Of a stretch of 64,000 nucleotides of DNA, positions 25,101 to 37,717 are shown one piece after another. Both the position numbers and the translations under genes were made by a program. Source of the DNA: Combretum micranthum (Eukaryota; Streptophyta; Magnoliopsida; Myrtales; Combretaceae); the NCBI GenBank assembly GCA_024138025.1, contig JAMXBD010002487.1, forward strand, positions 124,001-188,000, in the 5' to 3' direction. The stretch's first letter is position 1. The number at the start of each line of letters is the position of its first letter. The notes beneath the pieces were generated by a model. That model was not told where the DNA came from. It was given only the letters and a program-made list of their open reading frames with translations, and did no database searches.

Positions 25101-25850
25101 GAGTGTGTGTAGTTTGATTTTAACTTGTATTTTTGAAAGTGTAAAATTGCTTCCATTCTAACTAAAAGACTTTAAAATATCAAATAAATAATTAAAAATA
25201 ATGAAAAGTGGCTAATTTATGGGGAATGGTCAGCTGCAATTTTGGGAAAGGAGTGTAAGAAAAAGCAAAAGAAGACATAATAATGTGTAGTAATGATAAT
25301 GATGTGTACTTAAGGTATGGGTTGATAAAGTGGCTTTTTGAATAAGAAAATATATAAAATAAATTAAGAAAAATATTTTTATTTAAGTGGCAGAATTTTT
25401 ATGTTTTAAATAAAATAATCAATTAAATTATTTTTAGAAATTTAACAATTAAGTTACCGGTAAGAGTAAAATAAGCTTATATGAGCTATAACTGATATTT
25501 TTAAAATCCGAAAAATTATAAACTTGATATTTTTGAAATCCTTATAAAAATATGAGTCTAAAAATATTAAAGATATATTTTTAATTTTCCGAGCAGCAGG
25601 ACACGCTTTCCAAAGCAGTATCCAAACGGGTTCGAAATAAACTGAAAATAAACCAATATGATATTTTTAATAAATCAAATATTATTACGGACTATTCTAA
25701 ACACTTTAATTATTTTTCGACTCCTCGATTTACGAACTCGGGTTTACAGGATCTAAACTGTAGGGTTTTATTCAAGATCCGTTGACTTAAGGTCTCGGGT
25801 AGACTTTCTGGCTTAAGGTTAAGGCTTAGAAAACAGGGGTTTACATATAT
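22161..25850 (-). mobile_element. Solo LTR C (minus orientation)
   Basis: The element proper is 22166-25845 (3680 bp). On the plus strand it begins TGTCACGCCCCAAAGGGTACC and ends AACAGGGGTTTACA. The flanks CATAT (22161-22165) and TATAT (25846-25850) differ by one C/T transition. Minus-sense landmarks are a TATA-like TCTATTTAAA (25011-25020), a leader donor-like TAGGTAAT near 24857, a GTCATA..AACTCATTTTAACTCGG block at 23480-23510 and a donor-like ACAAGTGAGTT (GT at 23297-23296). No internal coding domain is present. Confidence 0.8.
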
Positions 25851-26235
25851 ACTACAACCTAATTGTTTCGGTTCAACTCGAAACCCTAGAAACCCTAGAA
25901 TTGATATGAATCAAGCACAAGTCTAGGAAATCCTAAACAATGACAGATATGTCCAATAACCCTAAATATTTAATGAGTATAATGGGAATATAAAACTCTA
26001 AATACGAGACCCTAAGAAAATGAGGCCTTTGAAAATGGAACGAAAGTCTGATACTCGTTCGATTCAAAAACCCTACGCTAAACAATTCGTCTATATGATC
26101 GCTAACACACAAATAAAGGAAATATATCTAAATAATATTTAAAAATAAAATACTAAGAAATAATTTCCTATAATATGGTATTAAATTACTGGGTCAAAAA
26201 ATTTCATCAGTTAAACCAAATCGTTTCCATACCCG
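25851..26235. other. Spacer between solo LTR C and the copia element
   Basis: About 385 bp of AT-rich sequence with several AAACCCTA words; nothing recognisable. Confidence 0.35.
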
Positions 26236-27459
26236 TATTGAGCTTGTATGTTCAATTTAGATCTTGATGAAAGAATATATTGCACAATTAACTATTCAAT
26301 TATGAAAAATTACACTTAATTAGTCAAACAATATGATAAATAATATGCTAGAATATACATGTGTATGTTGCTTGTTTTTGTGGAGATTATGTAGGTTTTA
26401 ACAAGAATAAAAAGTGATGACCAATTTTGGTTAAGGGGCGAGTTGAGAGCTAGATTGCTTTATTCACTAAGGCACAACAAACTTAAGACCAAAGCTCGAT
26501 AGGTCAAAAAATGTAGAGTCATTGGTCGAGGGTCACGTTGAGGGCTTAATGAGTCCACTCCTTAAGGCTCGACAAACTAAAAGTCTAAAGCTCAAAAAAT
26601 TCAAAACATACACAACTCTAGTAGAGGGTCAAACTTAAGACATGATGAATGTAAGGCGTAACAAGTCTGAGACATGACAAGTTTGAATTCAAAACTCGAT
26701 TGAGTCCATGTGAGCAAAGACTTGTTCAAGGGCTAAAATGAGAGCATGACACTTTATATCTCGGCAAGAATTAGGATGCGACACTTTGTGGTATGACAAG
26801 ATTTAGGAGGCGATGATTTAAAAGCATAAATGGAAAAAAAGCTGTTGAAGGGCATTTAATTCTTGGCGACTTAAAGACATTATCTCTAATGAACATTTGA
26901 ATTTTTGAAGGTTATAAATGCTTTGTCCTTGGGAGATTTAAAAGAGAAGAGAAGTGTCGAAGTAAAAAAGTGCATTTATTTGCGAACAAACAAATTATTA
27001 ATTTTCTTGTTCCCTTACTCATTAAATGTAAATATATGGAAAGAGAGAGAAAAATATTCTAGTGCTTTATTTTTGTATTTGCTATCTATCAGTAAGGATC
27101 TAGAGAGAGAAAGAAAATATTTTATTTCTTAAGTGTTGTAAAAGTAGTATACTACTCAGCTTGAATGTGTTTATTTGGTGATAAATAAAGTGGTAGTGAA
27201 GTCCTCAACTGGAGGCATTGATGGATCATGAAGAGTAGGAAGTAAACTGAACTTCACATTAAACCTGGACTCAAATTTTCTATCTCTATCTCTTTCATAT
27301 TATAATTTGTTGTATATTATCCACTGCTATTAAAGTTAAATTTGATATGTTGCATTAAAATTAGTTGTTTGAGTCTTTTAGGGTAAATACTCAATTCACC
27401 TCTCCAACAACCCCATCTCCCCTGTGTGGAGTATTCTCTAATGCGGTTTCATGTTTTCA
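26236..27459 (+). repeat. 5' LTR of the copia element
   Basis: It aligns with the 3' LTR from TATTGAGCTTGTA (the expected TG has become TA) through long shared blocks such as CTATTCAATTATG and AATATGCTAGAATATA. It ends TTTTCA two bases before the primer-binding site. The short open frame at 26905-27132 lies inside the LTR and is not a gene. Confidence 0.8.
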
Positions 27460-27461
27460 TT

Positions 27462-27473
27462 TGGTATCAGAGT
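27462..27473 (+). other. Primer-binding site (initiator tRNA-Met type)
   Basis: TGGTATCAGAGT directly follows the 5' LTR. It matches the TGGTATCAGAGC consensus complementary to the 3' end of plant initiator methionine tRNA, with one mismatch at the last base. Confidence 0.85.
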
Positions 27474-27518
27474 CTCGTCTCTAATTTTTACTACTTAGTC
27501 GCATATAGAGTAAACATC

Positions 27519-29260
27519 ATGGCATCAAATGCATTAGGATTTCTAGATGGACAAGCTATCAATAGACTATCTATCCTCATTAGTACAAATTATGCGTATT
27601 GAAATATAGAATGAGGGTTTTCGTAAAAGCAAAAAATTTATCCCTACGGCATGTTGTAGAAAATGATCCCATAGTTATTGAAGGCAACAATGAATCTCAC
27701 TACATTAAGGCCGAAAAAAAGAAAATTCTGTTAAATGAAGTTGTAATGAATATTTTCTATTATGGATTAAATGAGAGTGATTTTAGTAGAATTTGCATTT
27801 GTAGATTAGCTAAAGAAATTTGAGAAAATCTTGAAAACACCTATGAACGATCTACAAGAGTAAATGACACTAAAATTAGTCTTTTTTATTTCGAATTTGA
27901 AAATGTTAAAATGAAGACTAATGAAACAATTGACCAAATGCATGATAGATTCATCAATATTTTAAATCAATTGTCTATTCTTGGTAAGACATATACTAAC
28001 TTCGAGAAAAACTCTAAAATTCTTAGGTCCTTGTCAAAGGAGTGGGAGGCGAAAAGAACCACCATTGAAGAGGCACATTACTTGAGCAAAATGAGCAAAG
28101 AAGAACTTCTTAAACCCTCAAGACCCATAAAACATTAAGAGTATAGAGAGAAGTCAACTAGAAGGAAATTATGCTAAAAGTCTCTTGCTCTGACTTAAGT
28201 TCAAGTGAAGAGGAGCAAAGTGAGGAAGAAGATGATGAAGAGCTTGACAAGCTTACAAGGAAGCTCATCATGTCCTTGAAGGTAAATAAGAGGATGTAGA
28301 AGAAGGAAGATGCAGACTCCTCAAAATCCAAGAGAAAAGCCCATCACATGCTTAAGTGTAATAAACTGGGGCATATTCAACAATATTGCCCATATACAAA
28401 GAAAGGAAGCAAAGAAGAGAAGAAAAGAGCATATGTGACTACATAGAGTAATGAAGACTCATCCGACTCGAATGATGATATATACTTGATGGCTCTTGAT
28501 GATGAGATATGCTCTATTTTTTCACAAATCCCTTATGATAAAATTTATAAAATGTATGAAAAAGCATATAGTAAATTGATTAAAATGAAGAGAAAGAATA
28601 GCATGTTTTAAATATTAATGATGGAAGTAAGAGAAAAGCTAGGTAAGTTTAGAATTGAGCATGAGGAGATTAAAATGAAAAATAAAAAGTTGCATGAAAA
28701 AATTGAATCTTTAAAATTGGAAAATGACAAGATGAATGATAAATATAAGAAGCTAAAAAGCAAAAATAATAAGTTAAGCAAGATTAATGAAAAATTGACA
28801 ATTGAAAATGACTTGCTTGACCTTGAAATTAAAACCATAAATAATACTAATGTTGCATGTACTAGTAGTAGCAATGATAAAATTTTAAAAGAGCTAGTTG
28901 AACCTAAAAATGAAAATGAAAGGTTGAAATCTAGCTTATGTGATACAAATGCTACCATAGCCAAATTCACCAAGGGAAAAAAATAATTTGAGTACTCTCC
29001 TTAGAAAACAAAAATGTGATTTTAACAAATATGGAATTGGCTATGATAGAAAAAATGATTGCAAGTCTCAAAAAACTAAGTTTGTAATAGCTACTCATGG
29101 AACTTGCAACCATTATAGCAAGCTTAGCCATGTTGCACACAATTGTGCAATAAGAAAAGCTATGCACTTAGGTCACAAAAGCAAGTACGTTTGAATGCCA
29201 AAAAGAGAAATATTTGCTCCAATTAATCATACCCAAGCAAAAATGGATACCAAAAATATT
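27519..29260 (+). pseudogene. Copia gag, multiply interrupted
   Basis: The start is ATG at 27519. The frame is lost around 27600, where the reading jumps to the frame of K-Y-R-M-R-V-F-V-K-A-K-N, apparently through a one-base deletion. The UBN2-type gag core follows: N-E-T-I-D-Q-M-H-D-R-F (about 27920) and I-L-R-S-L-S-K-E-W-E (about 28020). A CCHC-like knuckle remnant (C-N-K-L-G-H-I-Q-Q-Y-C) lies near 28350, a long Lys/Glu/Asn coiled-coil region at 28618-28986, and a second Cys/His cluster with H-K-S-K-Y-V near 29100-29190. In-frame stops separate the pieces. This is the nucleocapsid polyprotein of a copia element and cannot be functional. Confidence 0.82.
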
Positions 29261-29918
29261 ATTGTATTTTTATAGGTATCCTAAGCGGCTCTAAGGGCAA
29301 AATATGGTGTAATCTTAACTTGCTTGAGTTTAGTGGTTTGTGCCCTTGATGTTCATATATAATGTGTTGGATGTGCTTAAGCATGGGTCTTTGATGATAT
29401 GTTGTTTTTGTGCATGTTTTAAGTTTAATTTATGCTAAAACTGGGTATTGAATGCATGAAAATGATTCTTCATGCTTTTGATACATAAACAATATTTAGG
29501 CATGTTTAATGTTGCTTTCCAAACTTTTTTATAAAGCTTTTTGAATAAATTTGTACACTCTTGAGAAACCTATCATGCAATTTTGGACAAAAAAAACTTG
29601 CATTGAGATATATGTTTTTACATGGTTTTAAGTGACTCAAACATGTTTAAAACATTTTTAGTACTTGTATGTTATTTACACCTCTTTTTTTATGGCGTAT
29701 ATTAAGTCTTTTTTTTTTTTATGAGTAAAGAGGAAGATATATTGTATGCACAATTAACATGCATGAAATATGTATCTAATGAGTACCAAAGAGGGAGCAG
29801 AGCTATTAAGCATCAGGTCTTAGAATCAGATTTGAGAAAATTCTTTTGAAACCTAGATGCTTATTTGAGGGGAAGTATGCTAAATTGAAAAGGGGTTGAT
29901 TGTGCATGACTGTCCTCA

Positions 29919-29934
29919 TAAAAAAGGGAGAGAT
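29919..29934 (+). other. Polypurine tract of the copia element
   Basis: TAAAAAAGGGAGAGAT immediately precedes the 3' LTR start TGTTGAACTTG, the expected position for the plus-strand primer. Confidence 0.75.
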
Positions 29935-30897
29935 TGTTGAACTTGTACATTTAATGTAAATTTTGATGAGACAATATAATGCATAATTAACTATTCAATT
30001 ATGGAAAACTACACTCAATCGATTAAATAATATGATGAATAATATGCTAGAATATATATGTGTATATTGCATGTTTTTGTGGAGATTGTGCAGGTTTTAG
30101 TAGGAACAAATTAGTAACGAACAATCTCAATCGAGGAGCAAGTCAAGAGATAGACTGCTTCATACACTAAGGTATAACAAACTTAAGAATAAAGCTCAAC
30201 AAGTCCAACAATGCAAAATCATTGGTCGAGGGTCACGTCGAGGGCTCAATGGATCCACTCCTTAATGCACGACAAACTAAAATTTTCAAGCTCTAAAAAT
30301 TCAAATCATACACAACTCTGGTTGAGGGTTAAACCTGAGACGTGATGAATGTAAGGCATGACAAGTCTAAGGTATGATAAGTTTGAATTCAAGACTCAAT
30401 GGAGTCCATGTGAGTACAGACTTGATCAAAGGCTAAAATGAGGGCGTGATACTTTGTGGCATGACAAGATTTAGGGTGCAATAGTTAAAAGCATGAGCCG
30501 ATGTGGCAAAAAGAGCCGTTGAAGGGCATTTAATACTTGGCAATTTAAAGGTGTTATCTTTAACAAACATTTAAATTTTTGAAGGATATAAATACTCTAT
30601 CCTTGGGAGATTCAAAAGAGAAGAGAAGTGTCGAAGTGAAAAAGTTCCTTTACTTACAAACAAATAAATCATTAATTTTCTTCTCTGACTCATTAACATG
30701 TAAATATCTAAAAAAAGAGAGAACAATATTCTAGTGCTTTATTTTTATATTTGCTATTTATTAGTGAACATCTAGAGAGATAATGAAATATTTTATTTTC
30801 TAAGTGTTATAAAAGTGGTGTATTACTCAGCTTGAGCGTGGTTATTTAATGATAAATAAAGTGGTGATGAAGTACTCGATTGGGTGCATTAATGAAA
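29935..30897 (+). repeat. 3' LTR of the copia element, truncated
   Basis: Aligns with 26236-27226 from TGTTGAACTTGTA to about GGGTGCATTAATG, then homology stops. The missing end corresponds to 27227-27459 of the 5' LTR, so no target duplication can be recovered. Confidence 0.78.
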
Positions 30898-31005
30898 TAT
30901 TGTTAAAATATTTCTATATTGTTACATAGCTATTCTTATACTCACATCTTGCACTTTACTTTTTCCACATATACTTTTTCTAATTTACACTTAACTTCTC
31001 TCTTA

Positions 31006-31048
<43 letters not shown>

Positions 31049-34041
31049 TTTGTACCACCCCTATTTCAATTTCTCTCTCTATTTTCATATATAAATAGCC
31101 CGCACTCTTACACATTTCATACTTTACATCCTTCACATACACTTCAAAAATTTCTCTCAAATCATCTCCTCTTCTTCTCTTTTCATACCATCACCGTCAC
31201 TCCTCATTCTCTCTCTCGGTTCTAGTTTTCCCCTTTCATACACTTATATTCTCTACATATTCCTTTAGGTAAATACCTAAACACCATGCCTATGTATGTT
31301 TATATGTATGTCTTGATAACATTAACATAAAAAATTCCCCATGATGTTAAGGATGGAAAATGCAAGGCATCATACTTGATTTTATGTTACAATATGTTCA
31401 TATTCATGTTCTGATTTTCATGTACTAACCTAACCTTTATATGTACGTAACTCTATGATTATGTATATATATTATTTAGAGCATATTGTTTACTAATCTA
31501 ACTATTATTTATTTCATGCTCTTTATATTTCCAGCAATCTATTTCCATGCAATTTATTTATTTCATATTTTGAGACTTGTCCTTAATCAAAGTCTCAGAC
31601 TTGTCCATCTTTAAGTCAAAATAAAAAGAGGATTTGTCCATTTCTTAGATCGAGGAGCCTTGTCTAAATTATAAAAATCTCATTTTAATTTTATTTCATC
31701 TTGTTATATTTTATTTTAAGGTATTATGGTGACTAGATTATTTCAAGTCCTACGAGCATTGAGTATAATCTAAGACTCTCATATTTTATTTTATTATCTC
31801 TATGTTCTTAGTTATTATCCTTGTCAATCTTTTACTTTATGTTCTTTTTAATATTACATTGTCCATAACTTTAATTTTTATGATCATATACATAAAATGC
31901 TCATAGTGATGTTATAATGCTAAAATAAATTCTTGAACCCCCATTTATGTTGACAATTCTTTGTTATATAAAATAATTTTTTGAAACTCATTTTAACATA
32001 TGAGAAATCTCTTATCAAAAGAAAAATTTGAAAAACAAAAGTCATCCCTTAAAATTTCTACAAATGCCATAATATACAACAAGCAAATGGGATGTGGAAC
32101 TTTGATTTTTCCTTCTTAAACCAACATATTTTTAAAGCTTATAAATATTAAAATTTAGATATGAACCCCACATCTAAATCTCTTAAAACATGTTGAGACC
32201 ATAGGCACAAATTTTAGAAGTTCTTATAACTTAAAGTTCTTTTCCTAAAAACACATAGAAATCAAGGTTTTGCCAAATCAACTTCCAAATAAAAATTGAA
32301 ACAAGATTTACAAGAATAAAATAAAATGTAACACTTTTATTTTTAAGATCGAGTCACCTATGTGGAAGTACTAAGAAATGAAAATTTCACTACAAGTTTA
32401 TAAGTTTTATTCTCCATGAACTTAAGTTTTCTAAACATTATTCAAAAAGCTATTTAGTGATAATTCTATTTCAAGCAACATCACTAGGATCATGCATGTA
32501 TCATGAGCTAACATTATGTTTCAACCATGTTTAAGAATCGGAATAACAAATACATGCTTAGAGAGTCTACAAAAGGTGAAATGTGTGAAAAATATCAAAA
32601 TGGAATTAAATAGAGGTATGGATGCAATTGGACCCCTATGATTCCAAGACTTAAATGATCTTAAATGTTTATAAAAGCCTTAGAAATATAGAGCATTTGA
32701 AGTAGGTAGAAATCGACCACTTAAATGTGAAAGTTAGAGCTAAAATGACCAAGTTATGACTGTTTTGAGGTTTAACCTATGAAACTAGGAAATATAGCAC
32801 TAATAGAATTCTCAGAGCTTGAAGTTTAGACGAAGTCGATCGGAAACACTTATTTCAAGTTTCTCGTTATTCAAGTAACAAAGATCCCAAAGCCATGTTT
32901 CTCGAGGATCACTTCAACTGAACTTTGCACTATAGACGAGTGAGTTTTTCCTTTTGATTTGTTACCTTATTTGTACTTGTAGATAGTTGCCTTAGTTTTG
33001 TAAGTATAAGATAAAAATGAATATGTGTGAAGTTATGGGTATATGTGTATGTCCTTTTATGATTGAGTGACTAGGGATGCTAAGCATATCCAAACCGACG
33101 AATGGTTGCTTAAGTTATCAATATTACATGTTGCTTATGTGTGTATGATACTTGTTTGATTGCCTTTAAGCATACTTTAATTGTATTCGGCTTTGATATA
33201 AATAAAATGGGCATACATTGCATCCATCGAGTCACATATTAGAGACTGCTACTCCTACATGAAGAATCGGAAAGGCTAGGATGGCCTAGCTTATTCTTTG
33301 GGAACTAAGTCATACAAGGAATATGACCCTAAGGATGAGATTTACTAATACATCACTATGAGTAGGTGCTCAGGGACTAGTAGCGACGATCTCGATGACC
33401 TTTAAATCAAACACCCAACCCTTAACGTAGAGGGCGAAATCAATTCTACGTATGGTTTCCAAATATCCATACATATTTACTTGTGTCATGTGTCTGTTGC
33501 ATAGCATATGCTTAAAATTAATAAACTTGTTTGGTTATAGTTGTACGGTACTAACGAAAGGAAAATATCTCCCTAAGATGTTGTAGCTTATACCTATATA
33601 GATTTTCGATGAAACAGAATACTTGGGCTTTACTCAATGGACATGAGGTTAAGAAATCACTAGTGGACTTTAGAGCTTCAAGGAAAGATTTGAGAGAATA
33701 GAATGAAGATTATCTTGGGAGTACTTTTATGTTGGATATGAAATATATTATTATTTTGGAGACTATTATGAATGACTATAATACCTTAACCATTTGAGGA
33801 TATTGGCGAGAGTATGCTCCTAAGAAATATAATCGACTTTGTTTAAATTTAATGATATATAGTTTTCTTGCATTGCTACTTAGTTGCTACCATCATAAAT
33901 TGTGATACTCTAACATGTTCTTTTGCTGTGAAGGACACTTTGTGCATAATATAGAAGCCTTTGCATGACTAACTAGCCATTTCTAGCTTCAATATTGTGT
34001 ACATAGACTACTATGTTTAGGGTATCATTTGGGTCGTGACA
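30898..34041 (+). mobile_element. Large LTR D, 5'-truncated
   Basis: Ends ATCATTTGGGTCGTGACA at 34041, the family's 3' terminus. It has a TATA box (ATATAAATAGC, 31088-31098), a CT-rich leader, a donor-like TTTAGGTAAATACC near 31266, an AAAATGACCAAGTTATGAC block near 32740-32757 and a donor-like GACGAGTGAGT (GT at 32940-32941). The segment 31370-31680 aligns with the reverse complement of 48370-48790 in LTR F, sharing GACTTGTCC motifs. In LTR F about 780 bp precede the TATA box; here only about 190 bp do, so the 5' end has been lost at the junction with the copia 3' LTR. Confidence 0.7.
31011..31047. repeat. (CT)n microsatellite
   Basis: About 18 CT repeats in the pyrimidine-rich leader of LTR D, 40 bp upstream of its TATA box. 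Confidence 0.9.
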
Positions 34042-36059
34042 TGACCTATTCTCTTTTTAGGGTATATGTTGTAAATGCTATCTAAATTTTAACAAAATAT
34101 GCAATTAAATACATAACATTTAAAATTTATTAATCTAGTATTCGAACTTTAAAGTTGATCGATTTAGTACATCAATGAATTTTTGTATACATCAACGATA
34201 GCTCCATTACATTGGTTAAAAATGTCACATAGGATGATGCTGTTAGCTAATTTGACGGATGTACTATTAGTATGCATGGAAAGTTCTTTCAGGTGCTAAA
34301 TTGAAGTTCATATATCTAATTTCATATTTTGCCAAAACTCTGATACCATTCATGACATCAACCCCTTTTTCCTATTATAAAGTTCTTAAATCTTTTTCCT
34401 CCTAAAAATTTAAGAAATTTGGCAAAATTAGCACATAGTAGAGATCACTTGGTAGTTTGTTTTGTATTTGAAATTCGAATATTCTATTATATTTAAGTTT
34501 TTCACATGCATTACGTGCACGTCGACAAGTATATCTATATTTGTTATATGTATATGTGTATCTATATGAGTATGTATATGTAAATATATCATAAATATAG
34601 TTGTATAACTTATATATACATGTTATACAATCTATACTAACAAACATACCTTTACACTGCACATACGAAAATAAAATAAAACCATATAGCACAATCTATG
34701 ACATGCTATTACCAAGGCTTATAAGGTACTAAAGAGAAAAAAAATTAAATAACCGATCAAGGAAGTTTGCTACACTTGGATTTTTAAAATCTCTTATTAT
34801 AAGTGCAAAAATAACTAGCCAATAAATCGGGTGCGTATGCAGTAATAAAAATACTGGTAAAACTAAGTCGATTTGCAATGAGCTTAAGCAATTACTAGAT
34901 TTCGGATTTTCCCTAAGATAAGCAAATCAAATTTTGGATTTTTGTTTGTAATTCAAGAACTACTCCTAAAATTATCACTACAAATAACACGAAATTAGCA
35001 ACTAAAAGCAACACTAAAAGCTAAATTCTTCTGAGAAACTCTTTCAATGCACAAGTGTGAGATTATGTGATAGTATAATCTAGAATTTTCACTGCCTTGT
35101 AATTATAATCGAGTTTGTTAATGGGATTTTGATTGAATTCACTAATAATTTGCTTCCCTTTCAAGTTACAAATTTCTAATTATAGCAGATATCCCTTTCA
35201 AGTAATTTATCTATAATCACAGTTAAATAATATGTTTCTCTCACAAATCATGCTACTTCAATTGACTTTGTGGTTTGAGAACATGTTCGTGTCCTAAACT
35301 ACAATTTCAAGCACATTAAGATCATGAATTCTAATATTTGAATCGAAATTGCACGTGTCCATGTCAATTTTGAAATTTTATTTTCTATTTCAATCATAGT
35401 ATCAAATCCTTTTTTAATATCTCAAATCCTAATTCATGATAAATCCATAGATTTTTTTTTTTTATCTCATGAATATTAAAATAGAAATAATCAAAATTCC
35501 AATTCAATAAGACCTACTATAAAAACAAATCAATTACTTAAGAATTCCAACAACTCATCCATAATCCCACTCAATCTCTTTAGCCATACATAAAAAAATC
35601 GTAATTTCATTGATAATAAGTTGGAAACCATTCGTTATAAAAGATAAGGAGTAGAAAAACACCTATAAATTCATTAAAATCAATTCTTAAATATTAGGGT
35701 CCAACTCCATTTTTGAAATTCACAGTGAAGAGTGTTTAATAATGCTATAAGTGATGATGGATTAATGGAAGTAGTGTTCAGGGATGGTGTGTAAGTAAAG
35801 TCAATGGAAGATGGAATGGAGTGAAGGGTACGTATGATCAAGTTTATCCCTATGGAGTAGGAGGTATGGGTCCTCCATAGACCGATGTATGGATTATATG
35901 TATGTGCATGTGACATGTGTATGTATGCTCAGGTGTGCAGAATGTAAATTGTGGAGTAGACCTATGTATAAAAAGTAAGAGCAAATTGACTATTTACAAA
36001 ATAACTTTGACTATCTTTAACATAACACTAATATAATAGAAGAAAAAAAATAAAGGTGC
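34042..36059. other. AT-rich TE debris
   Basis: No gene recognised. At 34335-34346 the plus strand reads CTCTGATACCAT, the complement of an initiator-tRNA PBS. It is followed by a possible minus-sense LTR start at TGACATCAACCCC (34352), suggesting another decayed minus-oriented retrotransposon whose limits I cannot see. A T-run lies near 35451-35463. The frame at 35680-35916 (-) has no recognisable family. Confidence 0.35.
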
Positions 36060-37250
36060 TTGGCACGTTTACTTGTGTATTGAATTTGCTCAGGTTATGT
36101 ACTCTATTTGCTGTTCTATTCTTCTGCTCGGAAAATGGAGTGGAGGGGTTTGGTCATAATTTTATCGATGGGACTTGGTTTTTGTGCATGAGTTCCATGT
36201 TCTGATCTTGGGTGGTCAGTGTGTTATCTCCTAATGTGGCTTTCTGCTGGGTGCTGTTGTATGGTGAATCATTTCTACTTGGCAATCAGTTGATGTCGAT
36301 TTAGAGCTTGACTGCTGCTTAGTTAGACTTCAAGCTTGTCTATTCTACACAACAAAGTATGAACAAATAAGACAATTGCAATGATAAAAGCCTCTAATCT
36401 TGTTTGTTTAAAAAATTAATAAACTAGATAGTTCTATCAAGAAGCTTGGTTCTTCTTGTTTTAAGTGCTACTCAATTGGATAAATGTTGCATAAGAGCAA
36501 CTTAGTGCTCAATTTAGATAAACCCAGCTACATTGTAATGGGAATAGAAATGAACATGTTCATCTCTACTGCAACTCTGCTAAATTTTAGAGCTATCACA
36601 TGTGGCTTGGTGTGTTGGTCATGAGTGCTTGAAATCTTGACTTTTAGCTGCTACATAGCTTTGATGGGTAACTACTATGATGTGTTGAGCACACTGCTCA
36701 ATTGAGGATTGACTGGCTACTAATGTTGTTTGTTGGAGTTACTGCTATTGTGTAGAAACTTCATGACAAATTTTGACCCTGATGCACTTGGAATTCATCA
36801 AAACCCAAAACATAAAAGTTGTAGATCTCTTTCTCATCTTTAGGATTTTGAAGCAATTTAGAAGGAGCTTAGATAAGAGAGATATCTCAAATTTATGAAA
36901 CTATATCGAAATTACATATCAGAACGTTACACTTTATGTGCACTAATTTCATGATACTTTTTAACCTTGATACTTTCAGAATATCTCAAAACCTAAAACA
37001 TAAAACTTGTAGATCTCTTTTTTATCTTTTCATAAAATCTTAAATCGCGTCAAATGGAGCTTATATGTGAGAGATGTGCACAATTTTCTAAACAGTATCA
37101 AAGCTATCCTATTTGGTTGCTGGTATGTCCCTTCACTTTGATGTGCTATTACTGGACAATATAGAGTCAACTTGCAAATTTCTCCTTGAAAGCATTACAC
37201 TACAACATAGAATCAACATGAGGACACTATATTATGAACAACCATTGAAC
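36060..37250. repeat. LTR-like repeat with duplicated GTAGATCT module
   Basis: Less AT-rich than its surroundings. The block CATAAAAGTTGTAGATCTCTTT (36811) recurs 188 bp downstream as CATAAAACTTGTAGATCTCTTT (36999), with similar flanks. The same module occurs inside LTR E at about 42990-43010, so this is probably part of a related large LTR. Its ends are not visible. Confidence 0.45.
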
Positions 37251-37557
37251 AAAAACAAGTCTTTATAAGTGCAACTTGACCATTTTTCTCAGTTATGAAA
37301 CAATTTATCCAAAGTTGAACGTTTCACATTTTTAAGCATAATCTGTGATAAAAGTTCAATTAAATGTCAATTTTTGCACTCATTTACTAGAGATTAACGT
37401 GTAAAATTACATACTTATCAAAATTTATCTTCTTTTGGCTATTATAACAGAGAAAGAGGAATTGAATCTGGTTCTTTGTAAGTTACAAGGCCATTGGCAA
37501 ATGAGAAAGTATATTTACATTCTTAAAGATGAAAAAATCCCTTTAAAAGTACTATTT

Positions 37558-37717
37558 GCACATTATTTGTTTCATTGAACAAGAAGCCATATATTTGGAA
37601 TTTAAATATAAGATATTATTAACATGGAAACTTTGTAGCACATTATTTGTTTCATTGAACAAGAAGCCATATATTTGAAATTTTAAATAAGATATTATTA
37701 ATATAGAACTTTTTGTA
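37558..37717. repeat. Direct 80-bp tandem duplication
   Basis: GCACATTATTTGTTTCATTG and the following 60 bp occur at 37558-37637 and again at 37638-37717 with only a few differences. No function is apparent. Confidence 0.82.

Larger units (their letters stand above)
26236..30897 (+). mobile_element. Ty1/copia retrotransposon, gag-only, 3' LTR truncated
   Basis: An LTR pair lies in direct orientation: 26236-27459 (1224 bp) and 29935-30897. Between them are a primer-binding site, a decayed gag and a polypurine tract, but no protease, integrase or reverse transcriptase. In one hand-aligned stretch of about 118 bp the LTRs differ at roughly 15 positions, mostly transitions, so the insertion is old. 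The 3' LTR stops after the counterpart of 5' LTR position about 27225 and lacks the final 230 bp or so, meeting a truncated large LTR. Gag type and PBS fit a SIRE-like copia lineage. With pol deleted it could only have moved in trans, if at all. Confidence 0.85.

Noticed and set aside
28608..28973. 121-codon minus-strand frame
   Set aside because: Antisense of the Lys/Glu/Asn-rich coiled-coil part of the copia gag.
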